Assembly (NCBI RefSeq): GCF_038502225.1
Contig: NC_091308.1
Location: 21,607,614 to 21,671,613, forward strand
Source of the DNA: Cherax quadricarinatus
Lineage: Eukaryota > Arthropoda > Malacostraca > Decapoda > Parastacidae
Reading direction: 5' to 3'
DNA length: 64,000 nt
The notes under the pieces are model-generated. The model had not been told where the DNA came from. It saw only the letters and a list, made by a program, of their open reading frames with translations, and did not search any database. This document shows positions 44,473 through 54,934 of the stretch, in pieces; within the stretch, counting starts at the first letter, position 1, and every line of letters begins with the position of its first letter. A program made the position numbers and the translations under genes.

Positions 44473-46816
44473 CAGTGGACCCTCGCCTAACGAACATGTC
44501 ACATAACGTTAAATCCGCCTAGCGAAGCGTTTGAGCATAAAAATTTTGGCCCGCATAACGATAAAAAACTCGCCTAATGTGATTCGTCCAGGACGCATAC
44601 AACATGTGGCCGGAGCGCGCCTCAGCTACCCCGTGGATGCTAGTGTTCATAAGCCAGCCAGTGCAGCCGCATCTACACATACATTCAGTACATTTCACAT
44701 TATCCCAGTGTTTTTAGTGCTTGTAACAGAAAAAATAAGCCACCATGGGCCCCAAGAAAGCTTCTAGTGCCAACCCTGTGGTAAAAAAGGTGAGAATTAG
44801 TATGGAAATTAAGAAAGAGATAATTGCTAAGTATGAAAGTGGTGTGCGTGTCTCGGAGCTGGCCAGGTTGTATGCCAAACCCCAATCGACCATCGCTACT
44901 ATCCTCGCCAACAAAATGGCAATCAAGGAAGCTGTTCTTGCAAAAGGTTTAAGTTTGTTTTCGAAACAGAAATAGCAAGTACTCGAAGATGTTGAGAGAG
45001 TGTTATTTGTGTGGATAAACGAAAAACAGATAGCAGGAGATAGCATCTCTCAAGCAATCATATGTGAAAAGGCTAGGAAGTTGCATGACGATTTAATTAG
45101 AAAAATGCTTGCAACTAGTGGTGATGCGAGTGAATTTAAGGCCAGCAAAGGTTGGTTTGAGAGATTTAAGAATCGTAGTGGCATACATAGTGTGATAAGG
45201 CATGGTGAAGCTGCCAGTTCGGATCAAAAAGTGGCTGAAAAATATGTGCAGGAATTCAAGGAGTACATACAGGCTGAAGGATTGAAACCCCCAACAAGTG
45301 TTTAATTGTGACGAAACAGGCCTCTTGGAAGAAAATGCCAAACAGGACCTACGTTACCCAGGAGGAAAAGGCACTCCCAGGACATAAGCCTATGAAAGAC
45401 AGGCTTACTCTTTTGTTGTGTGGTAATGCTAGTGGTGATTGCAAAGTGAAGCCTTTATTGGTGTATCACTCTAAAACTCCCAGTGTGTTCAGGCAAAACA
45501 ACATCCTCAAGGCTAATTTGTATGATGTGGAGGGCAAACAGTAAAGCATGGGTCACTAGGGACTTTTTTTATGACTGGTTACAGATGCATTTGCCCCCAC
45601 TGTGAAAAATTACCTCCTGGAAAATAAATTGGACCTTAAGTGCCTCCTGGTATTAGACAATGCTCCTGGTCATCCTACAGACGTGGCAGAGCGACTTTCT
45701 AGGGACATGAACTTCATTAAGGTGAAGTTTTTGCCTCCTAATACCACTCCTCTCCAGCAGACCATGGACCAGCAGGTCATTTCAAACTTCAAAAATCTCT
45801 TCACAAAAGCTATGTTTCAAAAGTGCTTTGAAGTGACCTCAGACACTCGATTGACCCTACGAGAGTTTTGGAAAGAAAGACTATAGTATCCTCAGGTGTG
45901 TAAACCTTATAGGCAAGGCTTGGGAGGAAGTGACTAAGAGGACCTTGAACTCTGCTTGGAGGAAATTGTGCCCAGAATATGTAGAAGAGAGGGATTTTGA
46001 AGGGTTTGGGGCTAATCCTGAGAAGCATATGCCAGTTGTGGATTCTATTGTGGCATTGGGGAAGTCTTTGGGGTTGGAGGTTAGTGGGGAGGATGTGGAA
46101 GAGTTGGTGGAGGAGGACAATGAAGAGCTAACCACTGATGAGCTGCAAGAGCATCTGCAACAGCAAGAGACCACACCTGAGGAAACTGGTTCAGAAGAGG
46201 GGAGAGAGAAATTGATGAGGTTGCCTACTTCAAAGATTAAGGAAATGTGTGCAAAGTGGGTTGAACTGCAAACCTTTATGGACAAAAATCACCCTGACAC
46301 AGCTATTGCAAGCCGTGTTAGCAACCTGTACAATGACAATGTTGTGGCCCATTTTAGGAAAATCTTAAAGGAACGTGAGGTACAGAGCTCTATGGACATA
46401 TTTGTTGTGCGACAGAGGTCCAGTGACTCTCAAGCTGGTCCTAGTGGCATTAAAAGAAAGGAAGTAACCCCGGAAAAGGACTTGCTACCTCAAGTCATCA
46501 TGGAAGGGGATTCCCCTTCCAAACATTAACAACTTCCACCATCTTCCCTCCTCCCATCCCATCAATCATCACTAGATCTTCAATAAAGGTAAGTGTTATG
46601 TATTCTTTATTTAGTACAGTAGTAATTGTGCATGTCTTCTTTTTGTGTGTAGGAAAATATATATTTCATGTGGTAAATTTTTTTTTTTCATACTTTGGGG
46701 TGTCAGGAACGGATTAATTTGATTTTCATTTGGGGAAAATTAATTCAGCTAACAATGATTTCGTCTAATGGTGAGCTCTCAGGAACGGGTTAATATCGTT
46801 AGGCGAGGGTCCACTG
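44473..46816 (+). mobile_element. Tigger/pogo-type DNA transposon, 2.34 kb
   Basis: Terminal inverted repeats CAGTGGACCCTCGCCTAACG and CGTTAGGCGAGGGTCCACTG are perfect over 20 bases; TA on the left (44471-44472), TC on the right, so one target base has mutated. Encodes a broken DDD transposase. The ends resemble those of the 203-bp MITEs, so this family may have mobilised them. Confidence 0.9.
44745..46529 (+). pseudogene. Tigger/pogo-type transposase, frameshifted
   Basis: Start: MGPKKASSANPVVKKVRIS, the CENP-B-type helix-turn-helix (KKEIIAKYESGVRVSELAR), then a stop at 44973 and the second helix-turn-helix (GDSISQAIICEKARKLHDDL, GWFERFKNRSG). The DDD core has D in NCDETG (45310-45312), D in LVLDNAPGH (45656-45658) and D in MDQQV (45767-45769). 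An acidic tail and the C-terminal DIFVVRQRSSDSQAGPSG block end at 46529. Stop 44973 and frameshifts near 45300, 45545 and 45890 inactivate it. A PIP-box-like QSSMDIF lies near 46385. Confidence 0.88.
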
Positions 46817-47029
46817 TCTTTAAATCAGGAGCTATTGTTCCTCCACCAGCTTCCCACTAGTGAACAGGTTGTGCAAGTGACAAAAATATGGCTTAGTTAT
46901 TCCAAATTTATTACAATTTCATGATGATAACAGTGGAATTCAGCTACAAAGCACACTATGCATATTTAACCCAGGATAACCAAATAAAGTATAAAATAAA
47001 ATAAAAATAATTATGTAGTAAATTTTTTT

Positions 47030-47208
47030 TTCCAACAATTCAGTTGTCTCCCACCGAGGCAGGGTGACCCAAAAAGAAAGAAAATCCACAAAAAGAAAAT
47101 ACTTTAATTCAACACTTTCACCTCACTCATGCATAATCACTGTCTTTGCAGAGGGACTCAGATATGACAGTCTAAGCATTTCCCTATGTTTAAAGTGCTA
47201 AAACACCA
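47030..47208 (-). mobile_element. RTE 3' UTR fragment
   Basis: Complement of the family hallmark (TCTCCCACCGAGGCAGGGTG at about 47047) followed by the reversed UTR (CAACACTTTCACCTCACTCA; GCAGAGG..CTCAG). It ends where the piggyBac TTAA begins. Confidence 0.8.
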
Positions 47209-47428
47209 TTAACCCTTTCAGGGTCCGTCCCATAGATCTACGGCTTCACGTTGAGTGTCCAAACCGTAGATCTATGCCAAAATTCTAGCGCCGTCAAATT
47301 TAGTGCGAAAGCGCTCATAGGCCAACATGTAAGAGAACGGGCCTGCATGGTGGGTGTGCGCCATAAACAAAAAATCTAGGTGCCTGCATAGCATTGTGGG
47401 AACGCCAGCTCAGTTACCCTTGTTCACC

Positions 47429-49669
47429 ATGCCTCGTCGCAAGTCAGCTCTCACTCCACGGAAAATTGGGACTCTCCTCTTCCTATCTGATAGTTCTGAC
47501 ACTGATGGAAATGGAAATGAAGACGAATTCTATGGCTTTGATCAGTTAGTGACCAAAAGGAATGACCAGGATATCGATAATAGTGCAGAAAACCCTGACG
47601 ATCCTCAACCTTCTACCTCTGGTGTGGGCACTCATGACTCATGGTCGGTTGTACATCAACGCAAGAGAAAACTAATATTTTCGCGTGGCCAGGCCTCTGA
47701 CTTCAGCAATGATGATGATAGTGACGTGGATTGTGATTTTATTGCGCTTGACGATCATTCGAGTAGTGATAGTGAGGAATCATATTCACCAGTGAAGCGT
47801 TGGTATGTACGCCGCTGCATGCGCTCGGGTAGTGTACCCTATGCTGTGCCCAGGGGACGGAGTACATCCTGGAGTACATCCCATGGCCCTACACCAGGTT
47901 TAGATAGTGATAGTGAGGATGATGTGGCTACACTTGGCATGGATAGACCACAGGCATCAGTAGATGGTGGTAGTGGTGATGGTAGTAGCACCGCCATGCG
48001 TGACTCGCCAGCCCAGGCTGGGACCCACGCTGCTGACTCCTCAGTTCAGGGACAAAGCGGAGCATCAGCCACCAGCCCACCACAACCACAACCACCCGCA
48101 CAACCAGCCTATGATGTCCAGTATCCACCAGCAAACCGTATCTGGGATTGGCAGCAAAATCCCAATTTTGTTCCCAAGCCCCACCACTTTGATGACTCTC
48201 AAAGTGGAATTCTACCTACTTGTCCCCTTGGAACCACGGCCAATGAACTGGAATTCTTTGAATTATTCTTTGACCAGCCATTGATGGAAACTATTGTCAG
48301 GGAAAGTAATAAGTATTTTGAGTACACCATGGCAAATACGATCATATCACCACAGTCAAGACTACACCGGTGGAAAGAGACGACTGTTGCAGAAATGTAT
48401 TTGCTTTTTGCAACAATAATGCTTATGCCTCATGTCTATAAGCATAATATAAAAGCATACTGGTCCACAGATCGGCTAATTTCTACCCCGGTCTTCAGTG
48501 AAATCATCCCAGTGAACAGGTTTATCTTACTCTTACGTATGTTGCACTTCTCTGACAAAACCAGGCCTGACAGAAGTGACAGGTTATACAAGATTAGAAA
48601 TGTTTTTATGTTTCTCAAACAAAAGTTCAGCATATACTTTTATCCATTCAAGAATCTTGTAATTGACGAGTCTTTGATTTTGTTCAAAGGTAGACTGTCA
48701 TTCAAGCAGTATATACCGAGCAAGAGGAAACGCTTTGGTATAAAACTGTTTGTACTCTGTGACTGTGACAGTGGCCTGGTGTTGGATATTGTTGTATACA
48801 CGGGAAGTAAAACATTGAAAGATACCAAGATGTTATTGGGTATCTCAGGTGACGAAGTGAGAAACATGATGGCACCTTATCTTGGTAAGGGGCATACATT
48901 TTATACTGGTAACTGGTACACAAGCCCATTACTCAGTGATTTCTTGCGAGTGAACAAGACGGATGTGTGTGGCACAGTGCGTTCTAATCGTAAACATATG
49001 CCCAGGCTCAACGCAGGTGCTCGTAGTGATGACATGCAGGTGTTTACTGCCAATGACATCATGGCATTACGGTGGCATGACAAACGAGATGTCACATTGT
49101 TGACAACCATTCAACGTAATGAAATGCAAGACAGTGGCAAAGTTGATCGAGTGACTAATGAACGTATTCGAAAACCAGTGACAGTGATTGATTTTACACA
49201 AAACATGCGCTTGGTTGACAAATGTGACATGCAGATTGGTTTTGTTGATTGTGTTCGTAAGAGTTACAAGTGGTACGTGAAACTTTTCTTCCATCTCATG
49301 GACATTTCAATGCTCAATGCATATAATATGTACCAAATAAAGACTGGCAACAGACCACCGTATGGTGAATTTTGTTTGTCTGTTGTCAGACAACTCATAA
49401 TTAAGTACCAGGTAAGAACACCTGCTATACAACAAGGTCCTCGAATTCCTCAGGATATACCCAAGCGTTTGAGGAGGGAAGGTGATCATTTCATAATACA
49501 ACTTCCTTCAACTCAGAAGAAATTTGCTCAGAAGAGATGCATCGTCTGTGCACAAACAAAACGACGGCAACAAAGACGCAAAGACACTCAGTTTATGTGT
49601 GAGGAATGTAAGGTGCCTCTGTGTATGGTGCCTTGTTTCAAGGAGTTCCACAAGCTCCAGCAGTCCTAA
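47429..49669 (+). CDS. piggyBac-type transposase, open 746 codons, second catalytic Asp replaced by Gly
   Basis: I chose the ATG at 47429 (ACCATGCC context, MPRRKSALTPRK); an in-frame ATG at 47354 adds 25 residues. The N-terminus is acidic and Ser-rich. The DDE-type core follows: first Asp in LVIDESLILFKGRLSF (48665-48667); the second site reads FYTGNWYTSPLL with Gly (GGT, 48908-48910) where the family has Asp in the DNW(Y/F)TS motif; the third region is LVDKCDMQ (Asp at 49217-49219 and 49226-49228), then WYVKLFFHLMDISMLNAY. The C-terminal Cys-rich finger is at CIVC..CEEC..CMVPCF (about 49540-49640). piggyBac enzymes cut and paste at TTAA. One A-to-G change explains the substitution. Probably catalytically dead, though DNA binding may remain. 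Confidence 0.93.
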   Translation: MPRRKSALTPRKIGTLLFLSDSSDTDGNGNEDEFYGFDQLVTKRNDQDIDNSAENPDDPQPSTSGVGTHDSWSVVHQRKRKLIFSRGQASDFSNDDDSDVDCDFIALDDHSSSDSEESYSPVKRWYVRRCMRSGSVPYAVPRGRSTSWSTSHGPTPGLDSDSEDDVATLGMDRPQASVDGGSGDGSSTAMRDSPAQAGTHAADSSVQGQSGASATSPPQPQPPAQPAYDVQYPPANRIWDWQQNPNFVPKPHHFDDSQSGILPTCPLGTTANELEFFELFFDQPLMETIVRESNKYFEYTMANTIISPQSRLHRWKETTVAEMYLLFATIMLMPHVYKHNIKAYWSTDRLISTPVFSEIIPVNRFILLLRMLHFSDKTRPDRSDRLYKIRNVFMFLKQKFSIYFYPFKNLVIDESLILFKGRLSFKQYIPSKRKRFGIKLFVLCDCDSGLVLDIVVYTGSKTLKDTKMLLGISGDEVRNMMAPYLGKGHTFYTGNWYTSPLLSDFLRVNKTDVCGTVRSNRKHMPRLNAGARSDDMQVFTANDIMALRWHDKRDVTLLTTIQRNEMQDSGKVDRVTNERIRKPVTVIDFTQNMRLVDKCDMQIGFVDCVRKSYKWYVKLFFHLMDISMLNAYNMYQIKTGNRPPYGEFCLSVVRQLIIKYQVRTPAIQQGPRIPQDIPKRLRREGDHFIIQLPSTQKKFAQKRCIVCAQTKRRQQRRKDTQFMCEECKVPLCMVPCFKEFHKLQQS

Positions 49670-50133
49670 AACCATGTCCAGTGATTGTAAATATATGATA
49701 GAACATTAGTATTATACAAGATTTGTGCATGTTTATTGTAATAAACAACGGTGGTAAACAATAATATGATAATAACCTTGTGCGGTTATTGTGTTCAATA
49801 CAGTGAGTTTATATATATATACATTATATACAGTATTGGTCTCTCAGGCCCCAAATGTTAGTAGGAAAAGAAAAAAATTGGAAAAGAAAAGAAAAAACTA
49901 CAAAAACCGCTAAATAAAGCAATGCGCGTATGTGGAATTCGTCGATGTTGCCGCCACCACATCATTTTGGACAAACTTCTTGGCACTGTATCTCGGTAAG
50001 TACTTATCAGAAAAATTTTTTTTTGTCTTATTACCTTCACAAAAATATGCTCTTTAATTCTGTAAGAAAAAATAATTTTTTTTTTTTTTCAAAATTTCTT
50101 GGACACTGGAGCACCACTTCAGATTTTTGCCTT
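49670..50133 (+). other. piggyBac 3' region
   Basis: Untranslated, with an AATAAA (about 49740) shortly after the stop and an A/T-rich stretch near the right end. A candidate polyadenylation signal is the only feature seen. Confidence 0.5.
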
Positions 50134-50151
50134 GGACCCTGAAGGGGTTAA

Positions 50152-50483
50152 ACACATTCAATATCTTAAGAAACTAGTGCACATAGTGGTGAACATTAAA
50201 AGAAATTTAAAAAAAAATAAACAGAAAAATAATCATATCTTGGCATCAACAAATTGTAAAACACAATTATCCCTGATGAAATTATGCCACTTTTGCTAAT
50301 GAGTGATAATTTTTTTCTCCAATTTCAACACACCATAAAATCCTAAGTTATCATCAGATTCCACACATTTTAGTCTCAGCTGATTCAGAGAAATAATTTC
50401 TTTCATTTTATAAGAAAAAATTAATTTTGTTTTTTCAAAATCTTCCCACACCGGATTTAATTTTTTTCCAGGTATCCCACAGT
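50152..50483. other. AT-rich intron sequence
   Basis: No repeat hallmark or exon recognised between the piggyBac element and the next MITE. Confidence 0.4.
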
Positions 50484-50487
50484 TTAA

Positions 50488-51542
50488 CCCCTTGACTATC
50501 GCAACCCTCAATCCTGAGGTGTCTCCTGGTGTCACAAAATTTAAAAAAAAAAAAAAATTATTTTTTCTTATGAAATGATAGAGAATCTTTTCCCAATTGT
50601 AATGACACCCAAAAAAACGAAATTTGATGGAAAACTGACGGAATTATGCTCTCGCGAAGTTAGCGACCTCGGCGCTGTTTACAAATCGGCAATTTCGCCC
50701 ACTTTGAGCCCTATTTTCGGCTAATTCCGTTGTTCCAGTCACCCAAACTCATAGCTATTTCTTTAGAACTCCATTTTTTCTATCGATTGAGTACAAGAAA
50801 CTGCCCATTTACCGATTTCAAATACCCAATAAAGTGGTCAGAAATTTGCAATTTGGCCAATTTCACAAAAACTAAAAAATATGACAATTTCAAAATAGGA
50901 TCCAGAATGAACAATGCAGACATTCCTGGCTCTAAAATAACATTTTCTTTGTTCATCAGTCATGTTTCCAGGCCCCTCTGATATTACTCTTGCTTTCTAT
51001 TTTGAATTTTTATTCAAACAAAAAATAGAAGACTTACTATTATGCAGACTACTGCAATACTGTAATAATTGTATAAATAACATCAACCCATTCATGACTG
51101 CATATTAGAATGGCTAGTTGGACATTTATTGGACAATGGCATCATTTGTTTACTTTTGAACATTTCCCCTACTTTGAGCTCCATTTCTAGGTTCTTTTTA
51201 TAGTAAAATCGATCAAAATCACCTCTATTTCTGTAACATGTTTTTCATTCTATCAAATGAGACCAAGAAAACGAGAATACAACCATAAATACTATACGAA
51301 AATAGACCACAAAGTCGGCATTTTAATTAAAAAAAAAAGGTCATTTTTTTTTTCTCATTATGCACTGCGTGCTCCAGGATTTTTTTTATATGGCGCACAC
51401 TGACCACACAGACCCATTCTCTCACATGTGGGCCTACCAGCTTTCTCCTGCTTGATTTGAAGCCGCTAGAATTTATGAGTATATATACGTCAAACACGGT
51501 ACCTCGTAAGACGTATATATACGGCCGCGACAGTCAAAGGGT
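50488..51542 (+). mobile_element. piggyBac-type MITE, variant subfamily
   Basis: TTAA at both sides (50484-50487, 51543-51546). Ends CCCCTTGACTATCGC and GCGACAGTCAAAGGG. The body is shared with the other MITEs, but the sub-terminal word is GTATATATACG in place of the ACTAGTACG seen in the main group. Confidence 0.85.
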
Positions 51543-51559
51543 TAAAGGTTAGAGAGTGT

Positions 51560-52562
51560 AATGTGCAAAGTGCTGAAAAAATATAAGGAAGAGATTTATT
51601 GAACATAATGAAAATACTGGCTAACCAGTCTCTCTGAATCACTTCATACACGTTACCTTGCTCGCACTCCAACAGCATGTCAAGTCACAAAAATCACTTG
51701 CTTCCATTCACTCCTATCTAACATGCTCACACATGCTTCCTGGAGGTCTAAGCTTTTCGAACACAAAACCTCCTCTAGCCCCTCCCTCTAATCTTTCCTA
51801 GGACGACCCCTACTCCACCTTCCCTCCACTTACAGATTTAAATGCCCTCCAAGTCATCCTATTTTGTTCCATCCTCTTTAAATGTCTGAACCACATCAAC
51901 AACCCCTCTTCAACCCTCTAGATAATATTGTTAGTAACCCTGCACCTCCTAATCTCCAAGCTACGAATTCTCTGCATAATATTCACACCCCACATTGCCC
52001 TCAGACACAACATCTCCACTGCCTCCTGCTTCCTCCGTGCTGCAACATTCACAACCCACACTTCACACCCATATAAAAGCATTGTTACCACTATACTCTC
52101 ATACATTCCCTTTTTGCTTCAACTGATAATGTTCTTTGTCTCCATAGACTCCTCAGTGCACCACTCACCTTTTTCCCCTTGTCAATTCTATGGTTCACTT
52201 CATCTTTCATAGACCCATCAGCTGACAAATCCACTCCCAAATATCTAATCACATTCACTTCCTCCATACTCCCGATATCCAATCTTTCATTACCTAAATT
52301 TTTCGTGACCCTCATTACCTAAATTTTTGTTACCCTCATTCACATTTAATTTCCTTCTTTTCCATACCCTCCCAAATTCATCCACCAACCTCTGCAACTT
52401 CTCTTCAGAATCTCCTTAAAGCACAGTGTCATCAGCAAAAAGCAACTGTGTCAATTCCCACTTTGTTAGATTCTTTATCATCCAATCCCACACTTCTCAC
52501 CAATGCCCCTGCATTCACTTCTCTTACAACCCTATCTATAAATATATTACAACTCTGGTGAA
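51560..52562 (-). pseudogene. RTE-type retrotransposon J (older lineage), RT C-terminus and 3' UTR
   Basis: On the minus strand the RT end is recognisable but diverged: RVTKNLGNERLDIG, SMEEVNVIRYLGVDLSADGS, EVNHRIDKGKKVSGALRSLWR, then LYGCEVWVVNVAARRK (52040) and CLRAMWGVNIMQRIRSLEIR. LFADD is split by decay near 52430. It belongs with the copies at 57648-58475 and 56345-57510 more than with copies B-F. The 415-bp array begins at its upper end. Confidence 0.8.
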
Positions 52563-52647
52563 CATCCTAAACAAGTTGTGTACGAATGGTATATAATACC
52601 GACAAGATGAGAGTAAGACACATGTGCAACATCTGGGTATCTTTATT

Positions 52648-52686
52648 GTAGACGTTTCGCCATCCAGTGGCTTTATCAATACAAAT
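52648..52686 (-). ncRNA. Hammerhead-ribozyme-like motif, unit 1
   Basis: On the minus strand: TTGTA, core TTGATAA, A, stem II GCCA-CTGGA-TGGC, GAAACGTC, TACAA. The same as described at 54431. Confidence 0.6.
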
Positions 52687-52992
52687 TCCAGGACATAACT
52701 TGAAGACAGTAGAACTATGTACAGAAGATGAGGTAATCAGTCCCTCAACCTAGGAGTAGGTGCGAACAGCACCATAGTCGTGGAGATTCTGAAGCAGAAG
52801 AAAGAATCCTGGCGCTTATATAGTAACGTCAGGTGAAGCAGACGAGGGCAAATTCACTGGTGGGCGGGATTCCCCAGTGGAAGTAGGTCCTTCCCAAAGA
52901 GATGGGTTAGTTGTAGTAGATGTCGTAGTTGTATGGTATATAATACCGACAAGATGAGAGTAAGACACATGTGCAACATCTGGGTATCTTTA

Positions 52993-53031
52993 TTGTAGAC
53001 GTTTCGCCATCCAGTGGCTTTATCAATACAA
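52993..53031 (-). ncRNA. Hammerhead-ribozyme-like motif, unit 2
   Basis: Identical to unit 1 in all stems and core positions. Confidence 0.6.
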
Positions 53032-53407
53032 ATTCCAGGACATAACTTGAAGACAGTAGAACTATGTACAGAAGATGAGGTAATCAGTCCCTCAACCTAG
53101 GAGTAGGTGCGAACAGCACCATAGTCGTGGAGATTCTGAAGCAGAAGAAAGAATCCTGGCGCTTATATAGTAACGTCAGGTGAAGCAGACGAGGGCAAAT
53201 TCACTGGTGGGCAGGATTCCCCAGTGGAAGTAGGTCCTTCCCAAAGAGATGGGTTAGTTGTAGTAGATGTCGTAGTTGTGAAGGTTATGTACATGTCCTC
53301 AGAATTAAGATTCCATGATGTTGCAGTGTCTGACAAGTTGTGTACGAATGGTATATAATACCGACAAGATGAGAGTAAGACACATGTGCAACATCTGGGT
53401 ATCTTTA

Positions 53408-53446
53408 TTGTAGACATTTCGCCATCCAGTGGCTTTATCAATACAA
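53408..53446 (-). ncRNA. Hammerhead-ribozyme-like motif, unit 3 (GAAATGTC variant)
   Basis: As unit 1 but with GAAATGTC in place of GAAACGTC, which weakens the palindromic ACGT expected to form a dimeric stem III. Confidence 0.55.
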
Positions 53447-53822
53447 ATTCCAGGACATAACTTGAAGACAGTAGAACTATGTACAGAAGATGAGGTAATC
53501 AGTCCCTCAACCTAGGAGTAGGTGCGAACAGCACCATAGTCGTGGAGATTCTGAAGCAGAAGAAAGAATCCTGGCGCTTATATAGTAACGTCAGGTGAAG
53601 CAGACGAGGGCAAATTCACTGGTGGGCGGGATTCCCCAGTGGAAGTAGGTCCTTCCCAAAGAGATGGGTTAGTTGTAGTAGATGTCGTAGTTGTGAAGGT
53701 TATGTACATGTCCTCAGAATTAAGATTCCATGATGTTGCAGTGTCTGACAAGTTGTGTACGAATGGTATATAATACCGACAAGATGAGAGTAAGACACAT
53801 GTGCAACATCTGGGTATCTTTA

Positions 53823-53861
53823 TTGTAGACGTTTCGCCATCCAGTGGCTTTATCAATACAA
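53823..53861 (-). ncRNA. Hammerhead-ribozyme-like motif, unit 4
   Basis: Identical to unit 1. Confidence 0.6.
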
Positions 53862-54430
53862 ATTCCAGGACATAACTTGAAGACAGTAGAACTATGTACA
53901 GAAGATGAGGTAATCAGTCCCTCAACCTAGGAGTAGGTGCGAACAGCACCATAGTCGTGGAGATTCTGAAGCAGAAGAAAGAATCCTGGCGCTTATATAG
54001 TAACGTCAGGTGAAGCAGACGAGGGCAAATTCACTGGTGGGCGGGATTCCCCAGTGGAAGTAGGTCCTTCCCAAAGAGATGGGTTAGTTGTAGTAGATGT
54101 CGTAGTTGTGAAGGTTATGTACATGTCCTCAGACACTGCAACATCATGGAATCTTAATTCTGAGGACATGTACATAACCTTCACAACTACGACATCTACT
54201 ACAACTAACCCATCTCTTTGGGAAGGACCTACTTCCACTGGGGAATCCCGCCCACCAGTGAATTTGCCCTCGTCTGCTTCACCTGACGTTACTATATAAG
54301 CGCCAGGATTCTTTCTTCTGCTTCAGAATCTCCACGACTATGGTGCTGTTCGCACCTACTCCTAGGTTGAGGGACTGATTACCTCATCTTCTGTACATAG
54401 TTCTACTGTCTTCAAGTTATGTCCTGGAAT

Positions 54431-54469
54431 TTGTATTGATAAAGCCACTGGATGGCGAAACGTCTACAA
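54431..54469 (+). ncRNA. Hammerhead-ribozyme-like motif, unit 5
   Basis: Stem I TTGTA (54431-54435) pairs exactly with TACAA (54465-54469). The core TTGATAA (54436-54442) stands where type I hammerheads have CTGATGA. Stem II is GCCA (54444-54447) with TGGC (54453-54456), loop CTGGA, and one extra A before it. GAAA (54457-54460) is followed by CGTC; the cleavage position would be the C at 54464. Stem III is minimal (AC/GT), as in dimer-acting hammerheads. Confidence 0.65.
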
Positions 54470-54845
54470 TAAAGATACCCAGATGTTGCACATGTGTCTT
54501 ACTCTCATCTTGTCGGTATTATATACCATTCGTACACAACTTGTCAGACACTGCAACATCATGGAATCTTAATTCTGAGGACATGTACATAACCTTCACA
54601 ACTACGACATCTACTACAACTAACCCATCTCTTTGGGAAGGACCTACTTCCACTGGGGAATCCCGCCCACCAGTGAATTTGCCCTCGTCTGCTTCACCTG
54701 ACGTTACTATATAAGCGCCAGGATTCTTTCTTCTGCTTCAGAATCTCCACGACTATGGTGCTGTTCGCACCTACTCCTAGGTTGAGGGACTGATTACCTC
54801 ATCTTCTGTACATAGTTCTACTGTCTTCAAGTTATGTCCTGGAAT

Positions 54846-54884
54846 TTGTATTGATAAAGCCACTGGATGGCGAAACGTCTACAA
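54846..54884 (+). ncRNA. Hammerhead-ribozyme-like motif, unit 6
   Basis: Identical to unit 5, exactly 415 bases downstream. Cleavage at both would release a 415-nt RNA. Confidence 0.65.
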
Positions 54885-54934
54885 TAAAGATACCCAGATG
54901 TTGCACATGTGTCTTACTCTCATCCTAAACAAGT

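Larger units (their letters stand above)
47213..50147 (+). mobile_element. piggyBac-type DNA transposon, 2.9 kb, nearly complete
   Basis: TTAA on both sides (47209-47212, 50148-50151). Terminal inverted repeats CCCTTTCAGGGTCC and GGACCCTGAAGGGG differ by one base. It encodes one open transposase frame with a catalytic-site substitution. Both end regions are shared with the ~1.07-kb MITEs in the window. Confidence 0.92.
52563..54934. repeat. Array of 415-bp hammerhead-bearing units, direct then inverted
   Basis: Units in one orientation repeat at 345, 415 and 415 bp (hammerhead-like motifs at 52648, 52993, 53408, 53823 on the minus strand), then two units in the opposite orientation (54431, 54846; spacing exactly 415). 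The centre is at about 54134-54160, where GTCCTCAG and CTGAGGAC face each other across 27 bases, so the arms are about 770 bp. The first gap is short because 70 bp are missing. The same 14 bases (CATCCTAAACAAGT) lie at 52563-52576 and 54921-54934, a target-site duplication of the whole array. Units differ by single bases only. Confidence 0.93.

Noticed and set aside
53163..54714. Repeated 81-92-codon frames in the 415-bp array
   Set aside because: They repeat with the unit, cross the hammerhead-like motif, resemble no family, and occur on both strands because of the inverted arrangement.
52563..54934. CRISPR array or satellite DNA
   Set aside because: Units are 415 bp with no short repeat-spacer pattern, the genome is eukaryotic, and the block is flanked by a single target duplication.
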